23,136 nucleotides of DNA from positions 1-23,136 of the forward strand of contig JBBQVO010000034.1 of assembly GCA_038211505.1 (NCBI GenBank), read 5' to 3'. Shown one piece after another: positions 6,676 through 14,597 of the stretch (its first letter is position 1; each line of letters begins with the position of its first letter). The notes beneath the pieces are model-generated. The model was given only the letters and a program-made list of their open reading frames with translations, did no database searches and was not told where the DNA came from. A program made the translations under genes and the position numbers. The DNA comes from JBBQVO01 sp038211505 (GTDB lineage: Bacteria; Chloroflexota; Dehalococcoidia; DSTF01; JACRBR01).

Positions 6676-7963
6676 TCGCGACCGCATCGGCATCGGCCTC
6701 ATGGGTCTCGGCGTCGTCGGCGCCGGCGTCGCGCGCATCCTGCACGAGAAGGCCGACGTCTATGCGCGCCAGATCGGCTGCCCGCTCACGCTGCGTCGTG
6801 TGCTGGTGCGCGACGTCGCGAAGGTACGAAACGTCGACATCGATACCGCGCTGCTCACGACCGACGCCCGCGATCTGATCGACGATCCGGCGATAGACCT
6901 GATCATCGAAGTCACCGGCGCCGGCGAGCCGGCGTATCACTATCTCCGCGACGCGCTCATGGCCGATAAGTTCGTTGTCACCGCGAACAAAGAAGTGATG
7001 GCCAAGCACGGCAGCGAGTTGCTGACGCTTGCCCGCGCGCATAACGTCGACCTGCTCTACGAAGCGAGCGTCGGCGGCGGCATCCCGATCATCGCGCCAC
7101 TCAAGCGCGATCTGCTCGCCAACGACATCCTCCGCGTCAGCGCGATCATCAACGGCACGACGAACTTCATCCTCACATCGATGAGTGGCGGCGGCGGCAG
7201 CTTCGCCGATGCACTCGCCGAGGCGCAGCGTCTCGGCTACGCCGAGCCCGATCCGACCAACGATGTCGAGGGCATTGACGCTTCGTACAAGCTCGCCATC
7301 CTGGCGACGCTCGCGTTTCATGTCGATGTGCAGCCGACCGACGTCTACCGCGAAGGCATCACGAAGCTCGACGCGCGCGACTTCGACTATGCGCGCGAGC
7401 TCGGCTACGCCATCAAACTGATCGCCTCGGCCGACAAGACCGACGCCGGCGTCGCGGCGCGCGTGTACCCGGCGCTCGTCGCGCATGGACAGCTGCTCGC
7501 CAGCGTTGATGGCGTCCTCAACGCCGTCGAGATCGAGGGTGATCTGATGAACCGCGTGCTCTTTCAGGGTCCCGGCGCCGGCTCGCTGCCGACGGCGTCG
7601 GCCGTCGTCGGCGATGCGCTCGACGCCGCCGTCAGCATCAGCAACCACGTCTACTGGCCGCATTCGCATCGCCGCGACGAGGGCATGCGTGTCGCCTCGA
7701 TCGACAGCCTGCGGACGCGCTACTATCTACGTCTGCGCGTCGCCGATCAGCCCGGCGTCCTGGCCCGTGTCGCCGGCGCGCTGGCCGAGCGCGAGATCAG
7801 CATCGCCTCCGTTATCCAGAAGGAGTTCGATGCCGACGCCAGCGCCGAGATCGTGATTATGACCCACGTCGCCGCCGAGTCCGATATCCAGCAGGCGCTA
7901 CAGGCGATCGCGTCGCTTGCCGGCATCGACCGCGTCGAGCAGATGCTGCGGGTGCACGCATGA
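6665..7963 (+). CDS. hom: Homoserine dehydrogenase with C-terminal ACT domain
   Basis: 432 residues. It reduces aspartate semialdehyde to homoserine with NAD(P)H (EC 1.1.1.3), the branch step to threonine and methionine. Residues 8-30 are the Rossmann nucleotide loop (IGIGLMGLGVVGAGVA). The catalytic region includes TANKEVMAKHG (near residue 105), INGTTNFIL (near 162) and YAEPDPTNDVEGIDASYK. Residues about 353-430 are an ACT domain (YYLRLRVADQPGVLARVAG), which in this family mediates feedback inhibition, usually by threonine. ATG 6665 lies inside the end of the foldase gene, and the stop overlaps the next start (ATGA), so translation is probably coupled. Confidence 0.96.
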   Translation: MGSDRDRIGIGLMGLGVVGAGVARILHEKADVYARQIGCPLTLRRVLVRDVAKVRNVDIDTALLTTDARDLIDDPAIDLIIEVTGAGEPAYHYLRDALMADKFVVTANKEVMAKHGSELLTLARAHNVDLLYEASVGGGIPIIAPLKRDLLANDILRVSAIINGTTNFILTSMSGGGGSFADALAEAQRLGYAEPDPTNDVEGIDASYKLAILATLAFHVDVQPTDVYREGITKLDARDFDYARELGYAIKLIASADKTDAGVAARVYPALVAHGQLLASVDGVLNAVEIEGDLMNRVLFQGPGAGSLPTASAVVGDALDAAVSISNHVYWPHSHRRDEGMRVASIDSLRTRYYLRLRVADQPGVLARVAGALAEREISIASVIQKEFDADASAEIVIMTHVAAESDIQQALQAIASLAGIDRVEQMLRVHA

Positions 7964-8982
7964 CGATGAACGATCCGCAGAGCGAGCCGCGCGCGAACGA
8001 CGAGCTCGGCTGGCTGCACGAGCAGACGACGCAGATCAAGACGCAGCTCGGACGCCTGCAACAGCAAGGCGATCAGGCGCAAGCAGCCCTCCTCGACGTC
8101 AACGAGAAGCTCCGCGACACCGAGGCGCGGCTGCGCGAGATGAGCGCGAAGACCGTCGGCCTGCCGGCGATGGCGGATCAGCTCCGGCTTCTGTCCGGCC
8201 TGCTCGAACGCATCCAGGACGCCGAAGTCATGATCGACACGAAGTTCGAATTGCTCGAACGCGCGACGGGTGACGAGCGCGGCCGCGATCAGGCCGAGAA
8301 GAACGACTTCTATCGCCGATTGCAGGATCTCGAACGGCGCGCTGAGGGTCTCTTCGAGCGGCAGGCGACGGTCGACGACAGCACGCGCCGCTTCCAGGAA
8401 GAAGTCGCGCGGTCGCACCTGCAGTACCAGGGCCTGAACCAGCGTCTCGAGACCGTCGAGAGCAAGACCGGCCGCAACCTTGACGCGATCGCCCGCCTCG
8501 AACAGGAGCACGGCGAGCACGAACAGGCGATCCGCGCGCTGCGCCGCGAAGACGACGTCCTCGCCGAGCGCGCCCGCCTCTCGCACGAAGTCTCATCGCG
8601 CGTCGAAACCGAAGTCCACGCCTTCGAGGAGGAGTTGCGCGTGCTGCCACTGCTCGCCGAGCGCGTCGAACTGCTGCGCGCCGAACGCCAGCGCCTCGAA
8701 GATCGCACGTCGCGCACGGAGGAAACGATCGTCGACCTCACGGCGCGCCTCGAACGCGAGGAAGACTTCACAACGCACGTCGACACGCGCCTCAAGGCGC
8801 ACGATGGCCGCCTCGATATGGTGCATTCGTCGACGCTCGAGCACCGCCGCACGCTGAGCGAGCATCTCCTCAAGCTCAACCAGATGCTCGAGCGCATGAA
8901 GCGCCGTCAGGTCGAAGAGCTCGAGCGGCAGGTGAAAGAGCTCCGCACACAGTCGATACAGCTCAAGAGCGACGACGAATGA
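7960..8982 (+). CDS. Long coiled-coil protein of unknown function within the threonine operon
   Basis: 340 residues, nearly all charged heptad-type helix rich in Glu, Arg, Leu and Gln (for example RLETVESKTGRNLDAIARLE and LTARLEREEDFTTHVDTRLK). There is no signal peptide, no transmembrane segment, no cysteine and no recognisable catalytic domain, so it is probably a cytoplasmic rod or oligomer. The start ATG overlaps the hom stop (ATGA, 7960-7963), and its own stop overlaps the thrC start (ATGA, 8979-8982), so it is locked between two biosynthetic genes. I do not recognise the family. It may be a scaffold or an unrelated structural protein that shares the transcript. Confidence 0.85.
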   Translation: MTMNDPQSEPRANDELGWLHEQTTQIKTQLGRLQQQGDQAQAALLDVNEKLRDTEARLREMSAKTVGLPAMADQLRLLSGLLERIQDAEVMIDTKFELLERATGDERGRDQAEKNDFYRRLQDLERRAEGLFERQATVDDSTRRFQEEVARSHLQYQGLNQRLETVESKTGRNLDAIARLEQEHGEHEQAIRALRREDDVLAERARLSHEVSSRVETEVHAFEEELRVLPLLAERVELLRAERQRLEDRTSRTEETIVDLTARLEREEDFTTHVDTRLKAHDGRLDMVHSSTLEHRRTLSEHLLKLNQMLERMKRRQVEELERQVKELRTQSIQLKSDDE

Positions 8983-10070
8983 CCGCCGGCATCTCGCCCA
9001 GCACCCTCGGCGACGCGCCACAACGCGGCGTCCTCCGCCGCTTCACGCAGTATCTGCCGGTGACCGCCGACACGCCGATGATCTCGCTCGGCGAAGGCGA
9101 TACGCCGCTCGTCCGTTCGATGTCCATCGAACACGACCTCGGCTGCGAAGCGCTGTACTTCAAACTCGAGAGCTGCAACCCGACCGGATCATTCAAGGAT
9201 CGCGGCATGGTCGTCGCCGTCGCCAAGGCGATGGAGGCCGGCGCGAAGGCGATCATGTGCGCGTCCACCGGCAACACCTCCGCATCCGCCGCCGCCTATG
9301 CCGGTCGCTACGGCCTGGCCGTCTACGTCATCGTCCCGGACGGCAAGATCGCCCGCGGCAAGATGGCGCAGGGCGCCGTCCACGGCGCCGAGATCATCGC
9401 CGTCGATGGCAACTTCGACGCGGCGCTGCGCATGGCGCGCGAGATCACCGACAAGCATCCGATCGCGCTCGTCAACTCCGTCAACCCGTATCGCATCGAA
9501 GGCCAGAAGACGTCGGCGTTCGAGATCGCCGACGCGCTCGGCGATGCGCCCGACGTGCTCGCGCTGCCCGTCGGCAACGCCGGCAACATCACCGCCTACT
9601 GGAAGGGCTTCGTCGAGTATTTTCAACAAGAGCGCACGAGCCGCCGCCCAAGCATGCTCGGGTTTCAGGCCGAAGGCGCGGCGCCGCTCGTCCACGGCGC
9701 GCCCGTCGACGATCCGCACACGATCGCCTCGGCGATTCGCATCGGCAATCCCGCATCGTGGAAGACGGCGATCGCTGCGCGCGATGACTCCGGCGGCAGC
9801 ATCGACGCCGTCAGCGACGACGAGATTCTCGCCGCCTACGCCCGCCTCGCGCGTGAAGAAGGCATCTTCTGCGAGCCCGCGTCGGCGGCCTGCGTGGCGG
9901 GCATCCTCAAGAAGCACGCCGCCGGCCACAGCTTTCGCGGCCAGACGATCGTCTGCATCATCACCGGCAACGGCCTCAAAGATCCCGAGACCGCCCTCCG
10001 CATCGACCCACCCCTCCACCGCGCCCCCGCCATCCTCGCCGCGATCGAAGCCGAGATGGGCTGGACGTAG
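8979..10070 (+). CDS. thrC: Threonine synthase
   Basis: 363 residues. A pyridoxal-phosphate enzyme that converts O-phosphohomoserine to threonine (EC 4.2.3.1). The PLP-binding lysine is Lys73 in NPTGSFKDRGM. Other family signatures are CASTGNTSASAAAYA, the phosphate-binding LPVGNAGNITAYWKGF, and EGIFCEPASAA near the C-terminus. The length matches the short bacterial/plant-like class without the yeast N-terminal domain. The start overlaps the coiled-coil gene by 4 nt. It is the last gene of the foldase-hom-coil-thrC run, with a palindromic repeat 54 nt downstream. Confidence 0.96.
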   Translation: MTAGISPSTLGDAPQRGVLRRFTQYLPVTADTPMISLGEGDTPLVRSMSIEHDLGCEALYFKLESCNPTGSFKDRGMVVAVAKAMEAGAKAIMCASTGNTSASAAAYAGRYGLAVYVIVPDGKIARGKMAQGAVHGAEIIAVDGNFDAALRMAREITDKHPIALVNSVNPYRIEGQKTSAFEIADALGDAPDVLALPVGNAGNITAYWKGFVEYFQQERTSRRPSMLGFQAEGAAPLVHGAPVDDPHTIASAIRIGNPASWKTAIAARDDSGGSIDAVSDDEILAAYARLAREEGIFCEPASAACVAGILKKHAAGHSFRGQTIVCIITGNGLKDPETALRIDPPLHRAPAILAAIEAEMGWT

Positions 10071-10124
10071 ACGAAGACGCCGGGCGCGTTCGCCCACGCA
10101 ATGGCCCGGCGATCTCAGACCTTA

Positions 10125-10151
10125 GTAGCGCGGGCTTTCCAGCCCGCGCGG
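10125..10151 (+). repeat. REP-like palindrome, copy 1 (GTAGCGCGGGCT family)
   Basis: A 9-bp stem GCGCGGGCT/AGCCCGCGC with TTCC loop (10128-10149), headed by GTA and ending in GG. Its exact reverse complement occurs at 10267-10293, so the two form an inverted pair about 115 bp apart, like a BIME. It lies just after thrC and may end or stabilise that transcript. The sequence between the copies shows no gene. Confidence 0.85.
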
Positions 10152-10266
10152 GGTGACGCGACGACTTCTCAAATTCTTCGACAAATGGGAACGAGCTCGC
10201 GTGTGTGGTTCTCGAGCGATCTTGCACTTACGACTGTCCGCGTCATTCACGCCGGGTGCCCGGGAC

Positions 10267-10293
10267 CCGCGCGGGCTGGAAAGCCCGCGCTAC
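10267..10293 (-). repeat. REP-like palindrome, copy 2 (inverted partner)
   Basis: 27 bases exactly reverse-complementary to 10125-10151, with a 9-bp stem and GGAA loop. The GTAG head of the element, read on the minus strand, supplies the TAG stop codon (10290-10292) of the PAP2 gene. Confidence 0.85.
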
Positions 10294-11132
10294 AGACGTC
10301 TGTTGGTCGCCGCCCGATGCTCACTCAACGATCTCGCCCATTCTTCGTGCTCCTTCGTGGATCCAATCGATCGGAGACGCCGCCCGAGCGCCGGATACAC
10401 CCACACCTGCATCGCCATCGCCAGCACCAATCCGACGACGCACACGGCGCAGCCGACGACGGCGTCCGTGATGTAGTGATTCGCCGTAAAGACGATCGCC
10501 GCTAACTGCGCCCACGGCAAGAGCAGTCCGAACGCCCGCAGCAGCGGGTTCCGCATCGTCACGAAGATCGCGCCGCCGATGATCATCGCCCAGCCAAAAT
10601 GCAGGCTCGGGATCGCCGCGTACGGATTGACGAACGCGCTCAGCGACTGCGCCTGGTAGCTCAGGTCGTTGTACTTCTCCAGCGTGCCGATGAACTCGCC
10701 CGTCGGCAGCAGCCGCGGCGGCATCACCGGATAGAAGTTGTAGATGACGAGGCTGATCGCGCCCGACAGCAGCAGCGCGTCGCGCGTGATCGTGTACTCG
10801 TGGCGACGGAAGAAGTACATCCAGAAGCCGACGGCGACGATCAGCGGGAAGTCGAGCCAGAAGTAGATGAAGTTGAAGAGATCGACGAGCGGCTTCCGGT
10901 GCAGCACGATCTCCTGCAGTCGCGGCTCCCAGAAGATGCCGATCGCCCGCTCGAAATCGATCACACTATTCGCGTGCGCCAGCGCCTCGTCGTGCCGCTG
11001 CACGACGGCGCCGCGCACCAGGAAGTACAACAGGAACGCCACCGCGACGAGCGCGATCTCGAACACATCGCGATACCCGCGCCGCCGCGCCAGCACGTCC
11101 ACCGAACGCCGCACGAAGCTCCCGCCCAACAC
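10290..11132 (-). CDS. PAP2-superfamily membrane phosphatase (inositol-phosphorylceramide-synthase-like)
   Basis: About 280 residues with several membrane helices (IALVAVAFLLYFLVR, PLIVAVGFWMYFF, ALLLSGAISLVIYNFY, FGWAMIIGGAIFV, AVVGCAVCVVGLVLAMAM). It carries the PAP2 catalytic motifs PSLHFGWA (His178) and NHYITD (His219, Asp223), plus YPVMPPRLLP, typical of the PAP2_3/Aur1-like group. Such enzymes remove or transfer phosphate on lipid substrates; the substrate cannot be read here. The longest frame begins with GTG 11132, directly abutting GAGGAGGA. TTG at 11129 is 4 nt from GGAGG, the spacing seen in rpsF, rpsR and vapB, so it may be the true start. The stop codon lies inside a REP element. 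Confidence 0.88.
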   Translation of the reverse strand: MLGGSFVRRSVDVLARRRGYRDVFEIALVAVAFLLYFLVRGAVVQRHDEALAHANSVIDFERAIGIFWEPRLQEIVLHRKPLVDLFNFIYFWLDFPLIVAVGFWMYFFRRHEYTITRDALLLSGAISLVIYNFYPVMPPRLLPTGEFIGTLEKYNDLSYQAQSLSAFVNPYAAIPSLHFGWAMIIGGAIFVTMRNPLLRAFGLLLPWAQLAAIVFTANHYITDAVVGCAVCVVGLVLAMAMQVWVYPALGRRLRSIGSTKEHEEWARSLSEHRAATNRRL

Positions 11133-11234
11133 TCCTCCTCATCACTCACCGCCAGAGCATGATAAGAGACGCCGAACAGCGGTGCGCCTAAGCGTCATGG
11201 CGTGCATGGGCTCCGTGGGGCGCGAACAGAGGTC

Positions 11235-11262
11235 GTAGGGACGCAGCTTTAGCTCCGTCCGT
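11235..11262 (+). repeat. Dispersed palindrome GTAGGGACGCAGCTT family, copy 1
   Basis: An imperfect palindrome GGACG-c-AGCT-TT-AGCT-c-CGTCC preceded by GTAG, in the gap between the divergent PAP2 and cysteine desulfurase genes. It matches 13414-13441 at 27 of 28 bases. Confidence 0.85.
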
Positions 11263-11345
11263 GCAGCAAGTCACACCCGATGCTCGCGTTCGGCGACCTT
11301 CGCTGGCCATTGACCCACCGCACCGGCGCCCACCGACGCGCGCGC

Positions 11346-11351
11346 TATGAT
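11346..11351 (+). promoter_or_regulatory. Possible -10 box for a leaderless nifS/iscS mRNA
   Basis: TATGAT lies 5 nt before ATG 11357, so transcription starting 6-7 nt after the box would begin at the start codon. No Shine-Dalgarno sequence is visible before this gene, which fits a leaderless message. No good -35 is seen at 17 nt. Confidence 0.3.
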
Positions 11352-11356
11352 GAACG

Positions 11357-12571
11357 ATGGACGAGGATCGGCGCATCTACCTCGATCACGCAGCGACGAC
11401 GCCCGTCGATCCGCGCGTCGTCGCCGCCATGCTGCCGTATCTCACCTCCGCCTGGGGCAACCCGTCGAGCATCTACGGCGAGGCCCGCGAAGCCCGCAAG
11501 GGCCTCGACGCCGCCCGCCGCACCGTCGCCGACGTCCTCGGCTGCAAGCCCAACGAGATCATCTTCACGAGCGGCGGCACCGAGGCCGATAACCTCGCCC
11601 TGCGCGGCGTTGCCACCGCCGCCCGTGCCCGGCGCGCCGCATCCGACGGCGCCGGCGATCCTTCTGCCGCCCCCCACATCATCACGACCGCGATCGAGCA
11701 TCACGCGATCCTCCATGAGTGCGAAGCGCTCGAACGCGAAGGCTTTCGCATCACGTATCTCCAGGTCGACCACGAAGGCTTCGTCGATCTCGATGCTCTG
11801 CGCGCCGCGCTCGACGATGACACGATCCTCGTCAGCGTGATGCTGGCCAACAACGAAGTTGGCACGATCGAGCCGATCTCGGAGATCGCCGCGATCGTGA
11901 AGGCGCGCGATGCGCGCATCGTCGTCCACACCGACGCCGTGCAGGCGGCCGGCGCGCTCGACCTCAACGTCGATCGCCTCGGCGTCGACATGCTCTCGAT
12001 CGCCGCGCACAAGATCTACGGCCCGAAGGGCGTCGGTGCGTTGTACGTCCGCGGCCGAACGCCGTTCCTGCCGCAGACCGTCGGCGGTTCGCAGGAGCGC
12101 AACCGGCGCGCTGGCACTGAGAACGTCGCCGGCGCCGGCGCGCTCGCCACGGCGCTGCATCTCGCCTACGACGAGCTCGACGCCCGCAATGCTCATCTCA
12201 TCGCGCTCCGCGATCGCCTGCTCGACGAAGTCCCGCGCCTGATCCTCGATACCATGATCACCGGTCCGCGCGATCGCGCCCGCCGCCTGCCGAACAGCGC
12301 GTCGTTCGCCTTCGCCCACCTCGAAGGCGAAGCCGTCCTGCTGCAGCTCGACCTGCAAGGCATCGCCGCCAGCAGCGGCTCCGCCTGCACGACGGCGTCG
12401 CTCGAACCGTCACACGTGCTCGCGGCGATGGGCGTACCCGAAACGTACCTCCGTGGCAGCCTCCGCCTCACCCTCGGCGCCGGCAACACCGCCGCCGACA
12501 TCGATCGCGTCCTCGCCGTCCTCCCGCCCGCCGTCGCCCGCATCCGCTCCCTCGCCCCCGCCGCGACGTAA
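11357..12571 (+). CDS. Cysteine desulfurase (NifS/IscS family)
   Basis: 404 residues. A PLP enzyme that takes sulfur from cysteine, giving alanine and a protein persulfide for Fe-S clusters, thiolated tRNA or other cofactors (EC 2.8.1.7). It shows the N-terminal YLDHAATTPVDPRV, TSGGTEADNLAL, the cofactor-stacking His115 (IEHHAIL), HTDAVQAAGAL, the PLP lysine Lys219 (AAHKIYGPKG) and the persulfide cysteine Cys344 in SSGSACTTASLEPSHVL. An Ala/Asp/Gly-rich insert at about residues 90-106 is longer than usual. No iscU, iscA, fdx or mnmA gene is adjacent, so the sulfur acceptor is unknown. ATG 11357 is chosen on the family N-terminus; no ribosome-binding site is visible. Confidence 0.94.
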   Translation: MDEDRRIYLDHAATTPVDPRVVAAMLPYLTSAWGNPSSIYGEAREARKGLDAARRTVADVLGCKPNEIIFTSGGTEADNLALRGVATAARARRAASDGAGDPSAAPHIITTAIEHHAILHECEALEREGFRITYLQVDHEGFVDLDALRAALDDDTILVSVMLANNEVGTIEPISEIAAIVKARDARIVVHTDAVQAAGALDLNVDRLGVDMLSIAAHKIYGPKGVGALYVRGRTPFLPQTVGGSQERNRRAGTENVAGAGALATALHLAYDELDARNAHLIALRDRLLDEVPRLILDTMITGPRDRARRLPNSASFAFAHLEGEAVLLQLDLQGIAASSGSACTTASLEPSHVLAAMGVPETYLRGSLRLTLGAGNTAADIDRVLAVLPPAVARIRSLAPAAT

Positions 12572-12637
12572 GACTCACTCTGCGCGGCCGCTTCGCGATG
12601 GCGATGATCCTCCGAACCGGAAGGCCGCCCGCACGTG

Positions 12638-12659
12638 GCACGGGCGCCCTCGGCCGTGC
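12638..12659 (+). repeat. Degenerate intergenic palindrome (GCACGG/CCGTGC)
   Basis: GCACGG and CCGTGC arms flank a 10-nt centre in the 201-bp gap between the cysteine desulfurase and the DUF2867-like gene. It resembles the other GC-rich intergenic palindromes in style but has no second copy in this window. The rest of the gap holds nothing I can assign. Confidence 0.35.
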
Positions 12660-12772
12660 GGCTCTGGCCGAATGCGGCGTCATCAATCGCAACACCGCGA
12701 ACCACAAGTGCGCGATCTCTCCGCCACACGCGTACTACATAGCGACTCTCACGCAATTCCGGAGCAAGCAGC

Positions 12773-13348
12773 ATGTCAACCGCAACCGACACCGTCCGCA
12801 CTGTCCCAGTCCCCACCGGCTCGCTCATCTCCAACACCTTCGCCGTCACACACTTCGCCGACGCGTTCGAGATGACGCTGCCGCCCGGCGCGCCGGAAAG
12901 CATCGACGCGCTCGCACGCGTGTTCGAGCGATCGTCTCCTCGATGGATCGATGTGCTGATGCAATTGCGCAACCGTGCCGTTTCACTGATCGGATTCAAG
13001 ACATCGCTGCCTCCGGCTCTTCGCCCACAGAGCGACGCTCCGCTGGCGCCGGGAGATCGCGCCGCGATCTTTCTCGTGTTTGCGCGCACCAACGATGAGA
13101 TCCTCATGGGCCTCGACGACAAGCACCTCAACTTTCGCGTCTCATTGCTGCGGGCGGTTTCGGGCGACGCGCCGACACTCACGGTGACGACGATCGTGCA
13201 CTTCAACAACTGGATCGGCCGCGCCTACTTCCTCCCCGTCCGGCCCATCCACCACCTGCTCATCGTCCCCGCCGCGATGCGTGCCATGCGCACCACCCTC
13301 ATCGCCGAAGCAAGCGCCCGACTCGAACACGCACGAGCAAACCGGTAG
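12773..13348 (+). CDS. DUF2867-like protein
   Basis: 191 residues, soluble, with no signal peptide. The pattern of a central AIFLVFARTNDEILMGLDDKHLNFRVSLL, then TVTTIVHFNNWIGRAYFLPVRPIHHLLIVPA, is what I recall for the DUF2867 family, where a ligand-binding fold has been proposed and some members are fused to NAD(P)-binding reductase domains. No catalytic residues can be named. GGAGC at about 12762 precedes the ATG. The gene stands alone between a desulfurase and an F420-type oxidoreductase on the same strand, separated from both by gaps of 200-290 bp, so no operon is implied. Confidence 0.7.
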   Translation: MSTATDTVRTVPVPTGSLISNTFAVTHFADAFEMTLPPGAPESIDALARVFERSSPRWIDVLMQLRNRAVSLIGFKTSLPPALRPQSDAPLAPGDRAAIFLVFARTNDEILMGLDDKHLNFRVSLLRAVSGDAPTLTVTTIVHFNNWIGRAYFLPVRPIHHLLIVPAAMRAMRTTLIAEASARLEHARANR

Positions 13349-13413
13349 TCTCGCCGTAGATCCCGACCGTCGTTTGTGCGTCCTCACGCCCGAAAACGCG
13401 ACGGTCCAAGAAC

Positions 13414-13441
13414 GTAGGGACGCAGCTTCAGCTCCGTCCGT
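13414..13441 (+). repeat. Dispersed palindrome GTAGGGACGCAGCTT family, copy 2
   Basis: Matches 11235-11262 at 27 of 28 bases; the only difference (T to C) is in the central loop. It lies in the 288-bp gap before the F420-type oxidoreductase. No promoter or gene is evident in the rest of that gap. Confidence 0.85.
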
Positions 13442-13636
13442 TTCCGGCCGCCGCAGACTTCATCAATACGGGCGTGGAGAGAAGGCCGGCCCGCTCGCCG
13501 TAGGAGTGAGGTGAGGTGCGCCGTGCGCATCGCTTCGCCCCGCGATCGCGAGCGGCGCACAACGAAGTGCAACGTAGAGCGACTGCCGCTAGACTTCACA
13601 TCGCGCACAACCAACACCAAACACCGGAGGCATCGC

Positions 13637-14479
13637 ATGAAGTTCGGCGTCCAGATGTTCCCCACCGACTACGCCATCCCCGTCACCGAACTCGGCCGCG
13701 CCTGCGAGGATCTCGGCTTCGAGTCGCTCTTCTTCCCCGAGCACACGCACATCCCCGTCAGCCGCAAGACGCCGTGGCCGGCGGGCGGCGATCTGCCGCA
13801 GGACTACTGGCACACGCTCGATCCGTTCGTCGCGATGGGCGCCGTCGCGGCGATCACGACGCGCCTGATGGTCGGCACTGGCATCTGCCTCGTCATTCAG
13901 CGCGACCCGATCGTCACCGCGAAGGAGGTCGCCAGCGTCGACTTCCTCTCCGGCGGCCGCGTGCTCTTCGGCATCGGCGGCGGCTGGAACGTCGAAGAGA
14001 TGGAGGATCACGGCACGCCCGCCAACAAGCGCTGGAAGATCATGCGCGAGCGCGTGCTGGCGATGAAGCAGATCTGGACGCAGGACGAGGCGGAGTATCA
14101 CGGGGACTTCGTGGACTTCGACCCGATCTGGTCGTGGCCGAAGCCCGCGCACAAGCCGCATCCGCCCGTGCTGATCGGCGGCGATGGCCCGCACACGCTG
14201 CAACGCGTCGTCGACTACGGCGACGAGTGGATGCCGATCGGCGGCTTCCGCTCGCCCGCATCGCTCGAACGCCGCATCGGCGAGCTACAGCAGCTCGCGT
14301 CCGCCGCCGGCCGCGCACCGATCCCGGTCTCGATGTTCGGCGCCCCCGCGCGCGCGGAGCAGATCGAAGCCTACACCGCGATCGAGAGCATCCACCGCCT
14401 CGTCTTCACCCTGCCATCGCAGGGCGCCGACGAAGCGCTCCCGCGCCTGAAGCACTACGCAAGCGTCGCCGGCCTCTGA
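13637..14479 (+). CDS. LLM-class F420-dependent oxidoreductase (Rv2161c-like)
   Basis: 280 residues with the luciferase-like monooxygenase TIM-barrel pattern: MKFGVQMFPTDYAIP, ACEDLGFESLFFPEHTHIP, LMVGTGICLVIQRDPIVTAKEVASVD, GRVLFGIGGGWNVEEMEDHG, then PPVLIGGDGPHTLQRVVDYG. These are hallmarks of the TIGR03619 (Rv2161c) subgroup, expected to use coenzyme F420 rather than FMN. The substrate is unknown. GGAGG at 13626-13630 with a 6-nt spacer sets the start at ATG 13637; the frame is open for a further 42 codons upstream, but that part is Arg-rich and non-conserved in appearance. F420 use is inferred from the family only. Confidence 0.9.
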   Translation: MKFGVQMFPTDYAIPVTELGRACEDLGFESLFFPEHTHIPVSRKTPWPAGGDLPQDYWHTLDPFVAMGAVAAITTRLMVGTGICLVIQRDPIVTAKEVASVDFLSGGRVLFGIGGGWNVEEMEDHGTPANKRWKIMRERVLAMKQIWTQDEAEYHGDFVDFDPIWSWPKPAHKPHPPVLIGGDGPHTLQRVVDYGDEWMPIGGFRSPASLERRIGELQQLASAAGRAPIPVSMFGAPARAEQIEAYTAIESIHRLVFTLPSQGADEALPRLKHYASVAGL

Positions 14480-14520
14480 CGGAATTTCTATCTCAGCAAA
14501 CGGACGACATGCGCGATTTT

Positions 14521-14544
14521 GTAGGGGCGCTGCTCGCTGCGTCC
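14521..14544 (+). repeat. Degenerate GTAGGG-type palindrome
   Basis: GTAGGGGCGC...GCTGCGTCC has the same head and similar arms as the 11235 and 13414 elements but with a bulge and a G-T pair. It lies in the 118-bp gap between the convergent oxidoreductase and DedA genes. Confidence 0.4.
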
Positions 14545-14597
14545 TCGTCGGGCCGGCGCCGTCGCCACTTCCATGCGAACGGATCCGCGCACCGCGA

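Noticed and set aside
6392..7669. A 425-codon frame antisense to hom
   Set aside because: Shadow of homoserine dehydrogenase; composition is Asp/Arg/Ala/Val-biased with no recognisable domain.
11310..11315. TTGACC as a -35 box for the cysteine desulfurase
   Set aside because: No -10 hexamer lies at 16-18 nt; the TATGAT box is 30 nt away.
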